Shown here one piece after another: positions 37,501 through 50,200 of a stretch of 64,000 nt of DNA; the first letter of the stretch is position 1; every line of letters begins with the position of its first letter. Source of the stretch: Aralia elata (Eukaryota > Streptophyta > Magnoliopsida > Apiales > Araliaceae). A model generated the notes under the pieces. That model made no database searches and had not been told where the DNA came from. It worked only from the letters and a program-made list of their open reading frames with translations. The translations under genes and the position numbers were made by a program. Location of the stretch: assembly GCA_034770075.1 (NCBI GenBank), contig CM068385.1, positions 43,856,721 to 43,920,720 of the forward strand, written 5' to 3'.

Positions 37501-38505
37501 AACCTTTGCTCCATTTTCCACTCGTAGGACGACTTCATCCTTGTTCAGCTTTCTACTTCTGCTTAGTCCCTGCATATTATTACATATGTGAGAACTACAG
37601 CCGGTATCCAATACCCAAGTAGAATTTTGACTTTCAGAAAAATTAATTTCAATCATGAACAAACCTAGATCGGAAGTTGAAGCTTCTCCAAGCTTCTTTT
37701 GGTCCGCAAGATACTCCTTGCAGTTCCTCTTCCAATGTCCCAGCTTATTGCAATGGTAGAAAATTCCTTTGCTATCTGGATCAAGTTTCTTTTTATCCTT
37801 TCTCTTCGCCTTGCCCTTAGCCTTCTTATTTTTCTTCTTTTCAGAAGATACCTTGGGCCTCTTCCTTTTCTTGGAAGAATCATCCACTAGTAAGACTTGG
37901 TTCTTGCTGGATGAGAAGTGACCTTCAGCAGTTTTCAACATGTTAAGTAACTCAGCAAAGCTGACGTCCAACTTATTCATGTGAAAATTCACAACAAATT
38001 ATGGGAAGGTGTCCGAGAGTGACTGCAAGATCAAATCTTGACTTAACTCCCCATCCATCACGAACCCAAGCTGTCCAAGTTGTTCAATCAGATTGACCAT
38101 CTTAAGGACATGAGTCTCAACAGCAGTGCCCTCGGTCATACGAGATCGGAAGAGCTCCTTAGATATTTGATATCTAGCAGTCCTACTTTGCTCACCATAC
38201 AACTCTTTGAGGTGCAGCAATATAGTAGGAGCATCCATAGTTTCATGCTGACGCTGAAGCTCGTTACTCATGGATGCGAGCATGATGCATTGAGCCAAGA
38301 TTGCATCATCTTGTCACTTTCTGAAAGTAGCAATCTCTTCCTCAGAGGCTGTTTCTGCAACATTTGCAGGGACTGGCGAATTTAGGACATAAGAAATCTT
38401 TTCAGCAGTGAGAACTATTCTCAAATTCCTTAACCAGTCCGTGTAATTCGGTCCGGTCAGTTTGTTAGCATCAAGTATGCTACGCAGTGATAGTGAATTT
38501 GACAT
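34574..38505 (-). pseudogene. E5 gag-pol
   Basis: Gag start MSNSLSLRS at 38505 with LTGPNYTDWLRNLRIVL, an early stop near 38314, and another near 37999. A 772-codon frame (37992-35674) then covers the Gag end, a knuckle with Tyr-for-Cys damage (FYHCNKLGHWKRNC), protease LDTGCSSH, integrase and RT up to YGLKQAS. Breaks follow at about 35670, 35605, 35275 and 34840 within RT/RNase H; RT keeps LYVDDILLIGND. In integrase the second catalytic Asp is Asn (RSNRGGEY) whereas E4 has Asp, so this copy's integrase is inactive on that ground alone. Confidence 0.92.
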
Positions 38506-40170
38506 TTTTAAATTCTGCATATGAAATAGACAACATTTTAACATGCATTCATTTAATTAATTACCAAAATAAATTAGGTCTTTATTTTAAATTGGTATCT
38601 CCCACTATTTTCATCAAACTATATTACCCTCAATATATATAGTTCGGCAAATCTAATTAAAGATTTGCTAGTGAGATTAAGGATCCCATTTCAAATGTAT
38701 ATAGCCTTGTGTGTGCACAACAAACTATATATAAATAAATAGGTAGACAACTATTGTCAATTACATCACTATGTAACTCCTTGTATTTTGCCTCTTAGAT
38801 TATAATGGTCAAGTGTGTGCACATCCGAACTAAAATAATCTAAGTTAAGTCCATCCTAGCACTTCCATATATTCGAAAGAAAAACACTGTCCTTGTGGTG
38901 ACACAACAAAACAACATCATTCAGTCTATTTATAAGCATCAAATGTGATAAAACAACATCTTAAATATTTAATACTCGCCTTGTGTGTGCACAACAAACT
39001 CATATTAAATATTTAATACTCTATTATTTTACCATGCTAGAAGACGACGTTCGATATTCCAAATATCTTTGAACGCTTAGGACTTAATATGATTTCTTTG
39101 AGGGGTTTATTATTACTAGTCTCATCTTGTTTAGCGCGCATGCACATATATATATAAAATACGCGTCATATTATTTTACATGCGAAGCATGTTGGATAAT
39201 ATATAATATATATATATATATAGTAAACATTCACATATAAAATACTATATTCTACCCGGATTGATTAAGGACTTCTATTCTAGTTTGGTTCACTAGAGCC
39301 ACCAAGTGAACCAAAAGGTCAAACCTAGGGTGCAAGAATAAATTTAAATATAACTATTACATTTAAACCCGGGCTCCAATATAAACGGGTCTTCAAGCGC
39401 TCCTTGCTCCTTTGTCTCCAATTCTTCAAAATTAATTCTAACTAGTCCTATTACAAAAACTATTTTCAATAAATAGAAACCTTAATCAGCAGTCAAGGGG
39501 AAGTACATAGGAGGGAGATAGAATTTACATTAAGAAAAAATTAGAGAAGACGAGGTACGCAGACCCCATTTATAAAAACCCATACATTCAAGCATCCACT
39601 AAAATAAATCCAATCACACATTGGTTAACAGTCCATAATCAATCCCTATTTATTATCATACATATCTCTATATTTATCAATAAATAATATTCATCACATG
39701 AATAATAAAATCATTCCATATATGCATTGATATCAATTAATGGGCAAAAGTTTTGCTAATATTTAGTTTTGAAATAAAATAAACTCTTTTATTTTAATCA
39801 AAACCAAATCCAAATTAAACTCCTTTAATTTTAGCAATCTGAAATCCTATTCCAGATAAAATAAACTCTTTTATTTTAAACTTTTATCAATTAAATAAAC
39901 CATTTATTTTAATTGAGAAAAACAAAAAAATTTCAAAGTCTGGACACCGGCGTGGCCGCGCTCCATTTTGAACTAGGAGCGGCGCGGCCGCGCGGCACCC
40001 CAGAAACGTTTTCTGGGTTAGGGCGCGGCCGCACTCTAGAATGAACTGGAAGAGGCGCGGCCGCGCCGCGACGCAGAATCAGAAAAAAATTTTCAGCCCA
40101 AAAATCCGATCGTATCGCATATCAATTCATACATGGAATCATCAAAATCAATAATTAACACAACGATTAG
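38506..40170 (-). other. E5 untranslated leader
   Basis: About 1.65 kb between primer site and gag with no long ORF. It holds four GC palindromes of the GGCGCGGCCGCGCC type at 39949-40067 (starts 39949, 39981, 40022, 40054; intervals 32, 41, 32), roughly 100-220 nt downstream of the primer site, and four copies of a TTGTGTGTGCACAACAA-like string near 38709, 38814, 38893 and 38982. Confidence 0.8.
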
Positions 40171-40182
40171 GCTCTGATACCA
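40171..40182 (-). other. E5 primer-binding site, tRNA-iMet
   Basis: TGGTATCAGAGC on the minus strand, 1 nt from the LTR end at 40184. Confidence 0.92.
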
Positions 40183-40183
40183 C

Positions 40184-40415
40184 TGTTAGGTTTGTATATA
40201 ACGCAAGCATGCAATCAAATTACACAAATAGGGCGAAAGCGTGATAAAACGGATTTTAAAATTTTCATACAAACCATCACCATGATCTATCCTTGTGTTC
40301 AATTATCAATTAAACGAAAGAGAAAGAGAATAAGAATTATACCCTCGTAGATCAAAGCTTTCTCGGGTACAAGTTCAACTCCTAGTCCTTCGTGTTCTCC
40401 TTGAATTCCACCGAT
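40184..40415 (-). repeat. E5 5' LTR, left part (LTR-C)
   Basis: The 3'-terminal 232 bp of the LTR. Interrupted after CCGAT by solo LTR-D. Together with 42281-43874 it totals 1,826 bp, matching LTR-A. Confidence 0.9.
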
Positions 40416-42280
40416 TGATAGTAGTATGCACACAAGCTAATCATATTTGATATGATGTAGCATATACTTTGTAATCTTATTCATTTATTAATAAAAGAAT
40501 TGATTTTCTTTAAAGGCATTTTACATTATCTACATAGTGCTGTTATATAAAATGTGATAAACCCATAGTTTTGAGCAATGCTTTTAGAATCATGATGGTG
40601 ATCATGCTAATGAGATCTAAATTCAAGATAGCTCACAAACTAAAATTGTTCCTAATCGTTGGATTACTAAATTGGGGATTAATGAATCCGGATAGATTAG
40701 TACATACGTTGCTTGCTCTTAGGAAGAGGATGATTGATCTCCTAATCATTTGTGTGGAGACACTAAAGCAAGTATGTAGGTGCTTATTAGAGAATAAGTT
40801 CACTGAACGTGGCTCGCTAAGGAATACCTAATGGATTTTTACTCGCCTGTCAATAGGAATTCCTTTAGTGATAGTAGTACAAGTGATCCTTGGACTTGAG
40901 ATCATCATAGTATCTTTGTATGATGAGTTATACTTTGACATGTCCCTTAAGACCTTAGGGGTATATCAAAGGGTATCATTGGGTATAATAAGTTGTGCAT
41001 GCAGATAGGTGAATGATCAACAAAGAATCTACCACGTCTAGTAAAAGATGTGAATGTCCTATGTGATTCGATAAATGACAACTCAGTAGTCCTTGGCCAA
41101 GGCAGAATGAAATTAGAAAGGAGTTTCTAATTTGCATTAATCAGAGCTGTGCATTGGGAATCGAAATACATATAATTAAATAAAATAAAACTTGACAGTA
41201 AATCCATGTCTTATATTTAATTGGGACATTGTATGGTAGAAGGATTGAATTGTACGGTAACTATTTACTCAAAGGTTCTTTTGTGATTAATGTTGAAATC
41301 TATATTATCTGGAAAGTCGTTGATCGCTAAGAGGGCTTACCCTTATTGTAGAATAAATATTATTTATTTAAATGAATTAAATAGTTTAATTTATTTATTT
41401 AAATAAGATTAGAATTGTTCTAATTGATTTATTCACAACCGGTTTAATATGGAGAACCTAAAGGGTCACACCGCAAAAGAAAAAATATTTATTTAAGAAG
41501 TAAATGGCATAATTGTAATAATAAGTTAAGTGTATTTAATTTAGTCTATGGAGATAGAATAAATTAAATAGCTTAATATTTATTATTTAATATTTTGGAA
41601 ATATTAAATATAAATTAATAAGAGGAGTCTTATTATTATTATTACTATTACTATTATTTAATTCCTAATAGGGATTGGGAATTAATTAATAGAACTATTA
41701 TTTATTTCCTAATAGGGATTGGGAATTAATTAATAGAAGTACTCTCTCACGAATTCCTAATTGGATTAGGAGCATAATTAATTATAGGAGTTTAATTAGA
41801 ATATAAACCCTAATCCTAAATAGTTTAGGGAAGGGTTATTCCTACATCTATAAATAAGAGGGGTCTTATCATAGATTAGGGTTACACACTCTTGCATTAG
41901 ATTGTGGAGAGTACTTACAATTTCTATAGAGATAGAAACTAGGGTTTTGCCAAAATACCCAACTTCTTGAATACTTGTTCTTCCTTGGTGGATCACCTCT
42001 AGAGGCCAAACACTTGGGTGGCTAACGTTGATCAAAGGAAGGAATCACACCGTAGCATTCGTGGAGAACACGAAGGACTAGGAGTTGAACTTGTACCCGA
42101 GGAAGCTTTGTTCTACGAGGGTATAATTCTTATTCTCTTTCTCTTTCGTTTATATCGTTAATTGAGCACATTGATCGATCATGGTGATGGTTTGTATAAA
42201 AATTTTAAAATCCGTTTTATCGCGCTTCCGCTCTATTTATGTAATTTGATTGCATGCTCGCGTTATATACAAACCTAATA
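40416..42280 (+). mobile_element. Solo LTR (LTR-D) inside E5 5' LTR
   Basis: Full 1,865-bp LTR of the same copia family in plus orientation, TGATAGTAG...CAAACCTAATA, with no internal region. Flanks CCGAT and GTGAT could be a decayed target duplication (3 of 5 match). Confidence 0.88.
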
Positions 42281-43874
42281 GTGATGAGATTCCTTCCTTT
42301 GATCAACGTTAGCCACCCAAGTGTTTGGCCTCTAGAGGTGATCCACCAAGGAAGAATAGGTATTCAAGAAGTTGGGTATAGGCAAAACCCTAGTTTCTAT
42401 CTCTATAGAAAAATGCAAGTACTCTCCACAATCTAATGCAAGAGTGTGTAACCCTAATCTATGATAAGACTCCTCTTATTTATAGATGTAGGAATAACCC
42501 TTTCCTAAACTATTTAGGATTAGGGTTTCTATTATAATTAAACTCCTTTAATTAATTATGCTCCTAATCCAATTAGGAATTCATGGGAGAGTACTTCTAT
42601 TAATTAATTCCCAATCCCTATTAGGAATTAAATAATAGTAATAGTAATAATAATAATAAGACTCCTCTTATTAATTTATATTTAATATTTCTAAAATATT
42701 AAATAATAAATATTAAGCTATTTAATTTATTCTATACCCATAGATTAAATTAAATACACTTAACTTATTATTACAATTATGCCATTTACTTCTTAAATAA
42801 ATATTTTCCTTTTGCGGTGTGACCCTTTAGGTTCTCCATATTAAACCGGTTGTGAATAAATCAATTAGAACAATTCTAATTTTATTTAAATAAATAAATT
42901 AAACTATTTAATTCATTTAAATAAATAATATTTATTCTACAATAAGGGTAAGCCCCCTTAGCGATCAACGACTTTCCAGATAATATAGATTTTAACATCA
43001 ATCACAAAAGAACCTTTGAGTAAATAGTTACCATACAATTCAATCCTTCTACCATACAATGTCCCAATTAAATATAAGACATGGATTTACTGTCAAGTCT
43101 TATTTTATTTAATTATATATATTTCGATTTCCAAATGCATAACTCTGATTAATGCAAATTAGAAACTCCTTTCTAATTTCATTCTGCCTTGGCCAAGGAC
43201 TATTGAGTTGTCATTTATCGAATCACATAGGACATTCACATCTTTTACTAGACGTGGTAGATTCTTTGTTGATCATTCACCTATCTCCATGTACAACTTA
43301 TTATACCCAATCATACCTTTTGATATACCCCAAAGGTCTTAAGGGACATGTCAAAGTATAACTCATCATACACAAGATACTATGATGATCTCAAGTCCAA
43401 CGATCACTTGTACTACTATCACTAGAGGAATTACTATTGACAGGCGAGCAAAACTCCATTAGGTATTCCTTAGCGAGCCACGTTCAGTGAACTTATTCTC
43501 CAATAAGCACCTACATACTTGCTTTAGTGTCTCCACACAAATGATTATGAGATCAATCATCCTCTTCTTAAGAGCAAGCAACGTATGTACTAATCTATCC
43601 GGATTCACTAATCCCCTTTTTAGTAATCTAACGATTAGGAACAATTTTAGTTTGTGAGCTATCTAGAATTTAGATCTCATTAGCATGATCACCATCATGA
43701 TTCTAAAAGCATTGCTCAAAACTATGGGTTTATCACATTTAATAATACAGCACTATGTAGATAACATAAAATGCCTTTTAAAAAAATCAATTCTTTTATT
43801 AATAAATGAATAAGATTACAAAGTATATGCTACATCATATCAAATATGATTGGCTTGTGTGCATACTACTTTCA
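42281..43874 (-). repeat. E5 5' LTR, right part (LTR-E)
   Basis: Continues LTR-C after the solo LTR and ends TACTTTCA, where E3 coding sequence resumes in frame with its protease. Confidence 0.9.
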
Positions 43875-46800
43875 CTTTTGTATCTGAAGATTTTGCTAAA
43901 CGGTTAAATTTACCTCAAGAACGGTTAGAAAATCCTTTGAGTATAGAAATTGCGAATAATGAGGTAATTCCAGTAGAGTTTATTCTTCGTAATTGTCGCG
44001 CTGAGATTAGGGGATATAATTTTTGCGTGGATTTGATCCCAATAAGGTTGGGAGAGTTCGATGTAATATTGGGAATGGACTGGTTGTACGATCATGCAGT
44101 AGTGATTGACTGTCAGAAGAAGAGTGTGAACCTTCGGACCCCTAACCGGTCGAGGGTAGTGTTTAATGGTAGCACATCGCTTAGACGTTCTTGTTGTCTT
44201 ATGGTGATGCAGGCCAGGAAGTTGTTAAAGAAAGGATGTAAAGGCTATTTCGCCTATATTGTACATACAAAGAAAGAAGGTGTAGAAATCAAGGATATAC
44301 CGATAGTAAGAGAGTTTCCAGATGTGTTTCCAAGCGAATTACCTGGTCTTCCACCAGACAGGGAAATTGAATTTGCAATAGACTTAGTGCCAGGGACTGC
44401 ATCAATTTCGAAGGCTCCGTATCGTATGGCGCCAGTGGAGATGAAAGAATTGTTGATACAACTTCAGGAATTACTGGACAATGGGTATATTCAGCCAAGT
44501 GTGTCCCCATGGGGAGCCCCAATTTTGTTTGTCAAAAAGAAGGACGGATCGATGAAGCTCTGCATCGACTACTGAGAATTCAACAAATCAACGATCAAGA
44601 ATAAGTATCCATTACCAAGGATCGATGACTTGTTCGATCAACTAAAAGGAGCCAGACACTTCTCGAAGATAGATTTGAGGACCGAATATCATCAGCTAAA
44701 AGTAAGGAAGGAAGATGTACCTAAAACTGCGTTTCGAACGAGATATGGTCACTACGAGTTTTTGGTGATGTCTTTTGGTTTGACTAATGCGCCAGCAGCA
44801 TTCATGGACTTGATGAACCGAGTTCTAAAGCCGTACTTAGACAAGTTCGTGGTGGTTTTCATTTATGACATTTTGATTTATTCAAAGACCGAAGAAGAGC
44901 ATGCCGATCATCTGAACAAAGTATTGGAGACAGTGAGAAGAGAAAAGTTATACGCAAAATTATCCAAGTGCGAATTCTGGATGGAGAAGGTGCAATTTTT
45001 AGGGCATATGATCGACAAAGACGGTATCTCAGTGGACCCTGCGAAGGTGGAGGCAGTTAGTAACTGGGAACAACTGAAGGTGGAGGCAGTTAGTTTCTTA
45101 GGGTTAGCCGGGTACTATCGAAGATTTATCCAGGATTTTTCGAAGATAGCAACCCCGTTGACCAATTTGACGAGAAAGACAGTGAAGTTTGTATGGTCTG
45201 AAAAGTGCGAAGACAGTTTTTGAGAATTAAAAAAGAGGCTAAGCGAGGCACCTGTATTGTCTCTGCCAGATGATACGGGAGGTTTTGTAGTGTATAGTGA
45301 TGCATCACACAAGGGTCTTGGTTGTGTGTTGATGTAACATGGCAAGTCATTGCGTATGCGTCACGGCAGTTGAAGGATTACGAGAAGTGATACCCTACCC
45401 ATGACCTGGAATTAGCAGTTGTCGTATTTGCATTGAAGATTTGGAGACATTACCTTTATGGAGAGAAATGTGAGATATACACGGATCATAAGAGTTTGAA
45501 ATATATCTTCATACATAAGGAGTTGAACATGCGACCGAGAAAATGGTTGGAATTAATCAAAGATTACGATTGCGAAATTCTTTATCACCCGGGAAAAGCA
45601 AACATAGTAGCAGATGCATTGAGTAGAAAGGGGAACAAGAAATTGTTTATGTTGACAACTCATGAGGAGCTAATACTAGAAATGGCGAGACTGGAGATTG
45701 AGGTGAAAAGTCCGACAGAGGCAGCAGAGAAGTTATTCATAATTGAAGCTCGTCCGACGTTACTCGACAAAGTGAAAGAAGCACAGGAAAAGGATGAAGA
45801 ATGTGAAAGGATATAGAAGAGGATCACAGAAAATGAGGAAGAGAAATTCCAAATAGACAAGGATGGTATCTTGAGATACGAGGAGCGAGTGTGGGTGCCA
45901 GCCGTGACTGAATTAAGAGATGAGATCTTACATGAAGCACATAATTCAGCATATTTTGTTCACCCAGGAAGCACGAAAATGTACCGGGATCTTCGTCAAT
46001 ATTTTTGGTGGCCCAACATGAAGCGGGACGTAGCAGAGTACTTCAGCAAGTGTCTCACCTGTCAACAAGTCAAAATAGAACATCAGAGACCAAGTGGGTT
46101 ACTTCAACCACTGAATATACCGGAATGGAAATGAGAGCATATCACCATGGATTTCATGGTAGGACTTCTAGTTACACAGAAGGATTATGATGCCATTTGG
46201 GTTATCGTGGACCGATTAACGAAATCAGCACACTTTCTACCGATAAAGATCTGATTTAATTTGAACCAATTAGCTAAGTTGTACATAAAGGAAATTGTTT
46301 CACGACATGGAGTGCCAGTGTCAATTGTCTCAGATCGAGATCCGTGCTTCACGTCAAATTTTTGGAAGAGCTTGTAAGAAAAGATGGGAACACAGTTACA
46401 ACTAAGTACTGCTTACCATCCTCAAACTGACGGACAGAGTGAACAGAAAATATAAACACTAGAAGACATGTTGAGAGCTTGTGTGATGGATTTCAAGGAA
46501 AATTGGGATGACCATTTACCACTTGTGGAATTCGCTTACAATAATAGTTATCATACAAGTATCGGTATGCCGCCATATGAAGCCCTCTACGGAAGGAAGT
46601 GTAGGACACCGTTAAGCTGGGATGAGGTTGGCGAACGGCGACTGTTGGGACCAGAATTGCTGCAACAGATAGCAGAAGTGTTCAAAGTGGTCAGAGCAAG
46701 ATTAGTTGCAGCCCAAGACCGACAAAAGAAGTATGTAGATCAACACCGCCAGACAAGAGACTTCGACGTCGGCAGTTACGTGTTTCTGAAGGTATCTCCC

Positions 46801-47186
46801 TGGAAAGGGAAGATACGATTTGGAAGAAGGAAAAGTTGAGCCCGAGGTTCGTAGGACCGTTCGAAGTATTGAGAAGAGTGGGTGAAGTGGCGTACGAGGT
46901 AGCCTTGCCTCCTGAACTGGAACATATCCACAACGTATTCCACGTTTCAGTGTTACGACCATACAAGCCCGATTATAAGCACGTGATATCCTATGAGCCC
47001 GTCCAAATAGAGAAAGATCTTACGTATGAGGAAATTCCTATTCTGATAATCGATAAGAAAGAGCAAGTATTAAGAAATAAGGTTATACCATCTGTTACAG
47101 TAGTTTGGCGAAACCACAATGCCAAGGAGGCTACGTGGGAATTAGAAGATAAGATGAAGGAGAATTACCCTCAACTTTTTGCTTAA
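43875..47186 (+). pseudogene. E3 protease, RT, RNase H, integrase, chromodomain
   Basis: Begins FVSEDFAKRLNLP in protease, then LGEFDVILGMDWL, RT and RNase H as in E2. The RT catalytic motif reads FIYD instead of FIDD, removing a catalytic Asp. Stops occur after LCIDY (44575), after CEDSF (45223), near 45336 and 45388, at 45816, near 46135, 46252, 46374 and 46454, and at 46839; at least some look like CpG or C-to-T decay. Integrase keeps the HHCC region (45950-46070) and the late core around FAYNNSYHTS. The GPFEVLRRVGEVAYEV module is intact, and the tail ends WELEDKMKENYPQLFA at 47186. Confidence 0.92.
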
Positions 47187-47197
47187 CCTTGTATTGT

Positions 47198-47233
47198 GAT
47201 TCTGGGGACAGAATCCTTATAAGGAGGGGAGAA
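47198..47233 (+). other. E3 hairpin and polypurine tract
   Basis: GATTCTG/CAGAATC stem with GGGA loop (47198-47215), then AAGGAGGGGAGAA against the LTR. Confidence 0.88.
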
Positions 47234-50200
47234 TGTAACGATCGGGAATTTTGAATTTCCTTGAAACCCGAGTTACGTGTGAATGAAATGAATTTTTATT
47301 TTTATTTAAATTATTATGTGTTATGTGCTTAAAGGTTGTGTTACAACCTAGAATATGTGTATGTGTTGAATTTTTTTTGTAATAGTTTTGTTTATGTGAA
47401 TAATTGATTTCGCGTAGTGTCGCTAAATCACTATTCACGGGGCACGCTTATCGAGGCACTATTCATGCCATAATATTTTTGCGTCTTTTTCGACCTTAAT
47501 AATTTTCAATAATACACGTGTGCGAAGTGATAATTTTTTCAAGTGTCAGACTTTCATTTTGAGCCCGTTCGTGTTTTATTCGGTATCCGAAATGTATAAT
47601 ATGACTGTTCCGAATAAATGGACAAACTCCGTAGTAATTATTTTTATGTGTCCCAATAATTTATGGGAGTACCCATTTTAATTTTGGGTAGAGTTATTTA
47701 CCAAATTGGGTACAAAAGTGGGAGTATTCGGATATATTTGTGTGTATTTGGGTATTTATTTTTGCTTGTTACTCTAAGAGGGGACCAAGCTAAATTCATT
47801 GATTAATCAAATGTAAGGAGTGGAGTGTATAGCCGGCAGCATGCTGCTATTTTTGTAGGCTCAATGCCTTAATATTGCTGAACATTATTGAGTCATTCCC
47901 CTTTATCCTCCCAAAGCCTCCTAGCTGCCATTCCATTCAAACGTCTTCCCTCCCATTCATTCCCTAAACCAACTGAAGATAGAGAGGGATTGAGTGTGAA
48001 GGTGCTGCAGATTATTAAGAGTGAGAGAGCATTGAAGGAGAAGTAGAAGAACAAGAAGAAGCAAAGAACAAGAAAAGAAGAGGAGGAAGAACACGGAAGA
48101 ACAAGTTCACGGGAAGGAGGGAGAAGAAGGAAGGAGGAGCTCAATCCAATCGAGCCTAACAATTTTCTTAGCACCTAGAAGGGATTAACAAGGTAAACAA
48201 TCAACCAAAAAATCAATTCCATTTGAGTTTGATTAAATTTCCGAGTTCTATGTGTTCTTGAGCTCAAACCATTGGGTTTGAGCATTTCTTGCAATTGTTG
48301 TTGTAATTGTTGGTTGTGGCCTGTTTTTATTGTTGCCAAGACATCTCGTACTCTATTAATAACCTCAAAGTGGAACGAAATCAATGAATGATCCGAACCT
48401 TGGCATAAAGGATGAAAACTTTGGACTTTTTGGACAAAATGACTTTCGGATGATTTAGAGGACTATAAAGCCTTGATTGAATAATGGTTTGGTCTAATTG
48501 ATGTTGTAATATTGTAGTTCCATGGGTTACCTTCATAACCCAGTTGGAATGGAGTTAAAAGGAGTTAAAACAAAGATTTGATGTTGATTTTGGTGAAGAA
48601 CACCAACAACACCAAAATAGAGTTTTCATTTTGTACTTTAGCTCACAAATTGGTCGTGTTAATGCTTATAGGTGCTTCTAAATTTTTGATATGTTGTAGC
48701 CCAAAAGTTAGGAGTCCATAGAGTCCGAAATGAACTAATTTGAACGTGTATGGAAGAAGTTATGAAGATCGGAGGGAGAGGAGGTCAGATTTTCACGACT
48801 GCAAAATAGCTACATATTCTGGGCTGTATGAATGGTGCAGTTGTGCCATTCATAAGGCCAAATTGGGCGCAGCTGCGCCGGACACGTGTCAGGCGCAGAC
48901 GTGCCCGAGTGGACTGTTTTGACCTCCTGTAGTAAAATGTCCATACCTTTTGCATACGAACTCGAAATTAGATGATTCAAGATGATTCGGAAAGAGGAAG
49001 AGTAGACCTACAACTTTTGTTCTTTAAGTTTTTCGATTTGAGGTCTGTATCATGGCCTAAATTAGCCATTTATAGGACTGATGCGTAATTAGGGTCAATC
49101 GGAGGGCGTCGGGCATGCGCATTTGCACACGTAATGCCCCCGACCCTGTAAAGTGATGTTCTAACTTTCATAACATGATTATTATGATTTATAATGATAC
49201 TTAGCATTAACCAATAAGTATTAGATAAATCGAATGGGCGTGTTAAGCATACGCAATTGCGTGTCGCTTGGGCATTCGAATAGGCAAATTGGGCGTATAG
49301 ACGTGCAAGCGTCATAACGCCGTAACTAGTGGGCATAACCTTGATTAATATTTTATTTCTTATTTGAATGGGACATTTTAGAGTTGTGTAAACAAATATT
49401 TGGTATCCCGTATGTGACTAATTGTACGCTAATATGTACCTAATTGTGTAGGATATTAAAGAGCGTGTGTTGTAATATTGTAGCAGCGCTTCAGGCAAGT
49501 TTCTTAACTCAATTCAATTTATATTTGAGCAAGCTCCTAAACCTTATGCACTATTTTTATTTCGTGCAAACAGATATATATTGTTGCAAGTTTCCTTACC
49601 ATAACTCAATTTATTTATTGAGCTAGTTTCCTCAATCGTACAAATTTTATTTATTGTGCGAGTTATTTACTGATTGAGCAATCATTCTATATTATTGCAA
49701 GTCCCTTACTCAACTATTTTATTTGAGCAAGTTTCTTACCTTATACAAATGTTGTATATTAATGTAAGTATTACTTTATTAAGCGAGTCTCTTATCTTGT
49801 TCAAGATATTCTGGACAGGTTCTTTTACTTCAATCATTGTTGTATTGCAAGTACTCTTAGTATGAACTGTTAATCGTTCACGTTACCTAGCTATGCTTCA
49901 ACGCATGTTATTAAAGCTTTCAAGTTCTATACTCCATGAATTGCATAAGATAGATGTCGAAGCCAATTGTTTCGGCTAGACGTATGTTTAATCATCATTG
50001 TTGTTAAGTAAAGCTATCCGATCAAATTATTTGGTTTGGATTCCTATGTAAAGTTGAGATAAACAACCCTCATAGCAGGGGAAACAGTATATATGTCGGG
50101 GAACCGACACGCGCGCGAACAGTATGTAAAAGGGGTTATGCATAACACCGGGTATATTAGGCTGATCACCTATTATATTAGTATGTTGGGTTATCAGATG

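Larger units (their letters stand above)
33070..43874 (-). mobile_element. E5, minus-strand copia element with interrupted LTRs
   Basis: Same family as E4. The 3' LTR (33070-34559) lacks about 335 bp of its 3' end where E4 sits. The 5' LTR is split into 40184-40415 and 42281-43874 by a solo LTR. E5 lies inside the protease gene of E3 (right flank CTTTT at 43875). Confidence 0.9.

Noticed and set aside
38140..38160. Exact match to the common sequencing-adapter core AGATCGGAAGAGC
   Set aside because: E4 carries the same string near 27650 on the other strand and it encodes part of the conserved Gag segment KELFRSRM in both copies, so it is native sequence. Adapter trimming could wrongly clip reads here.
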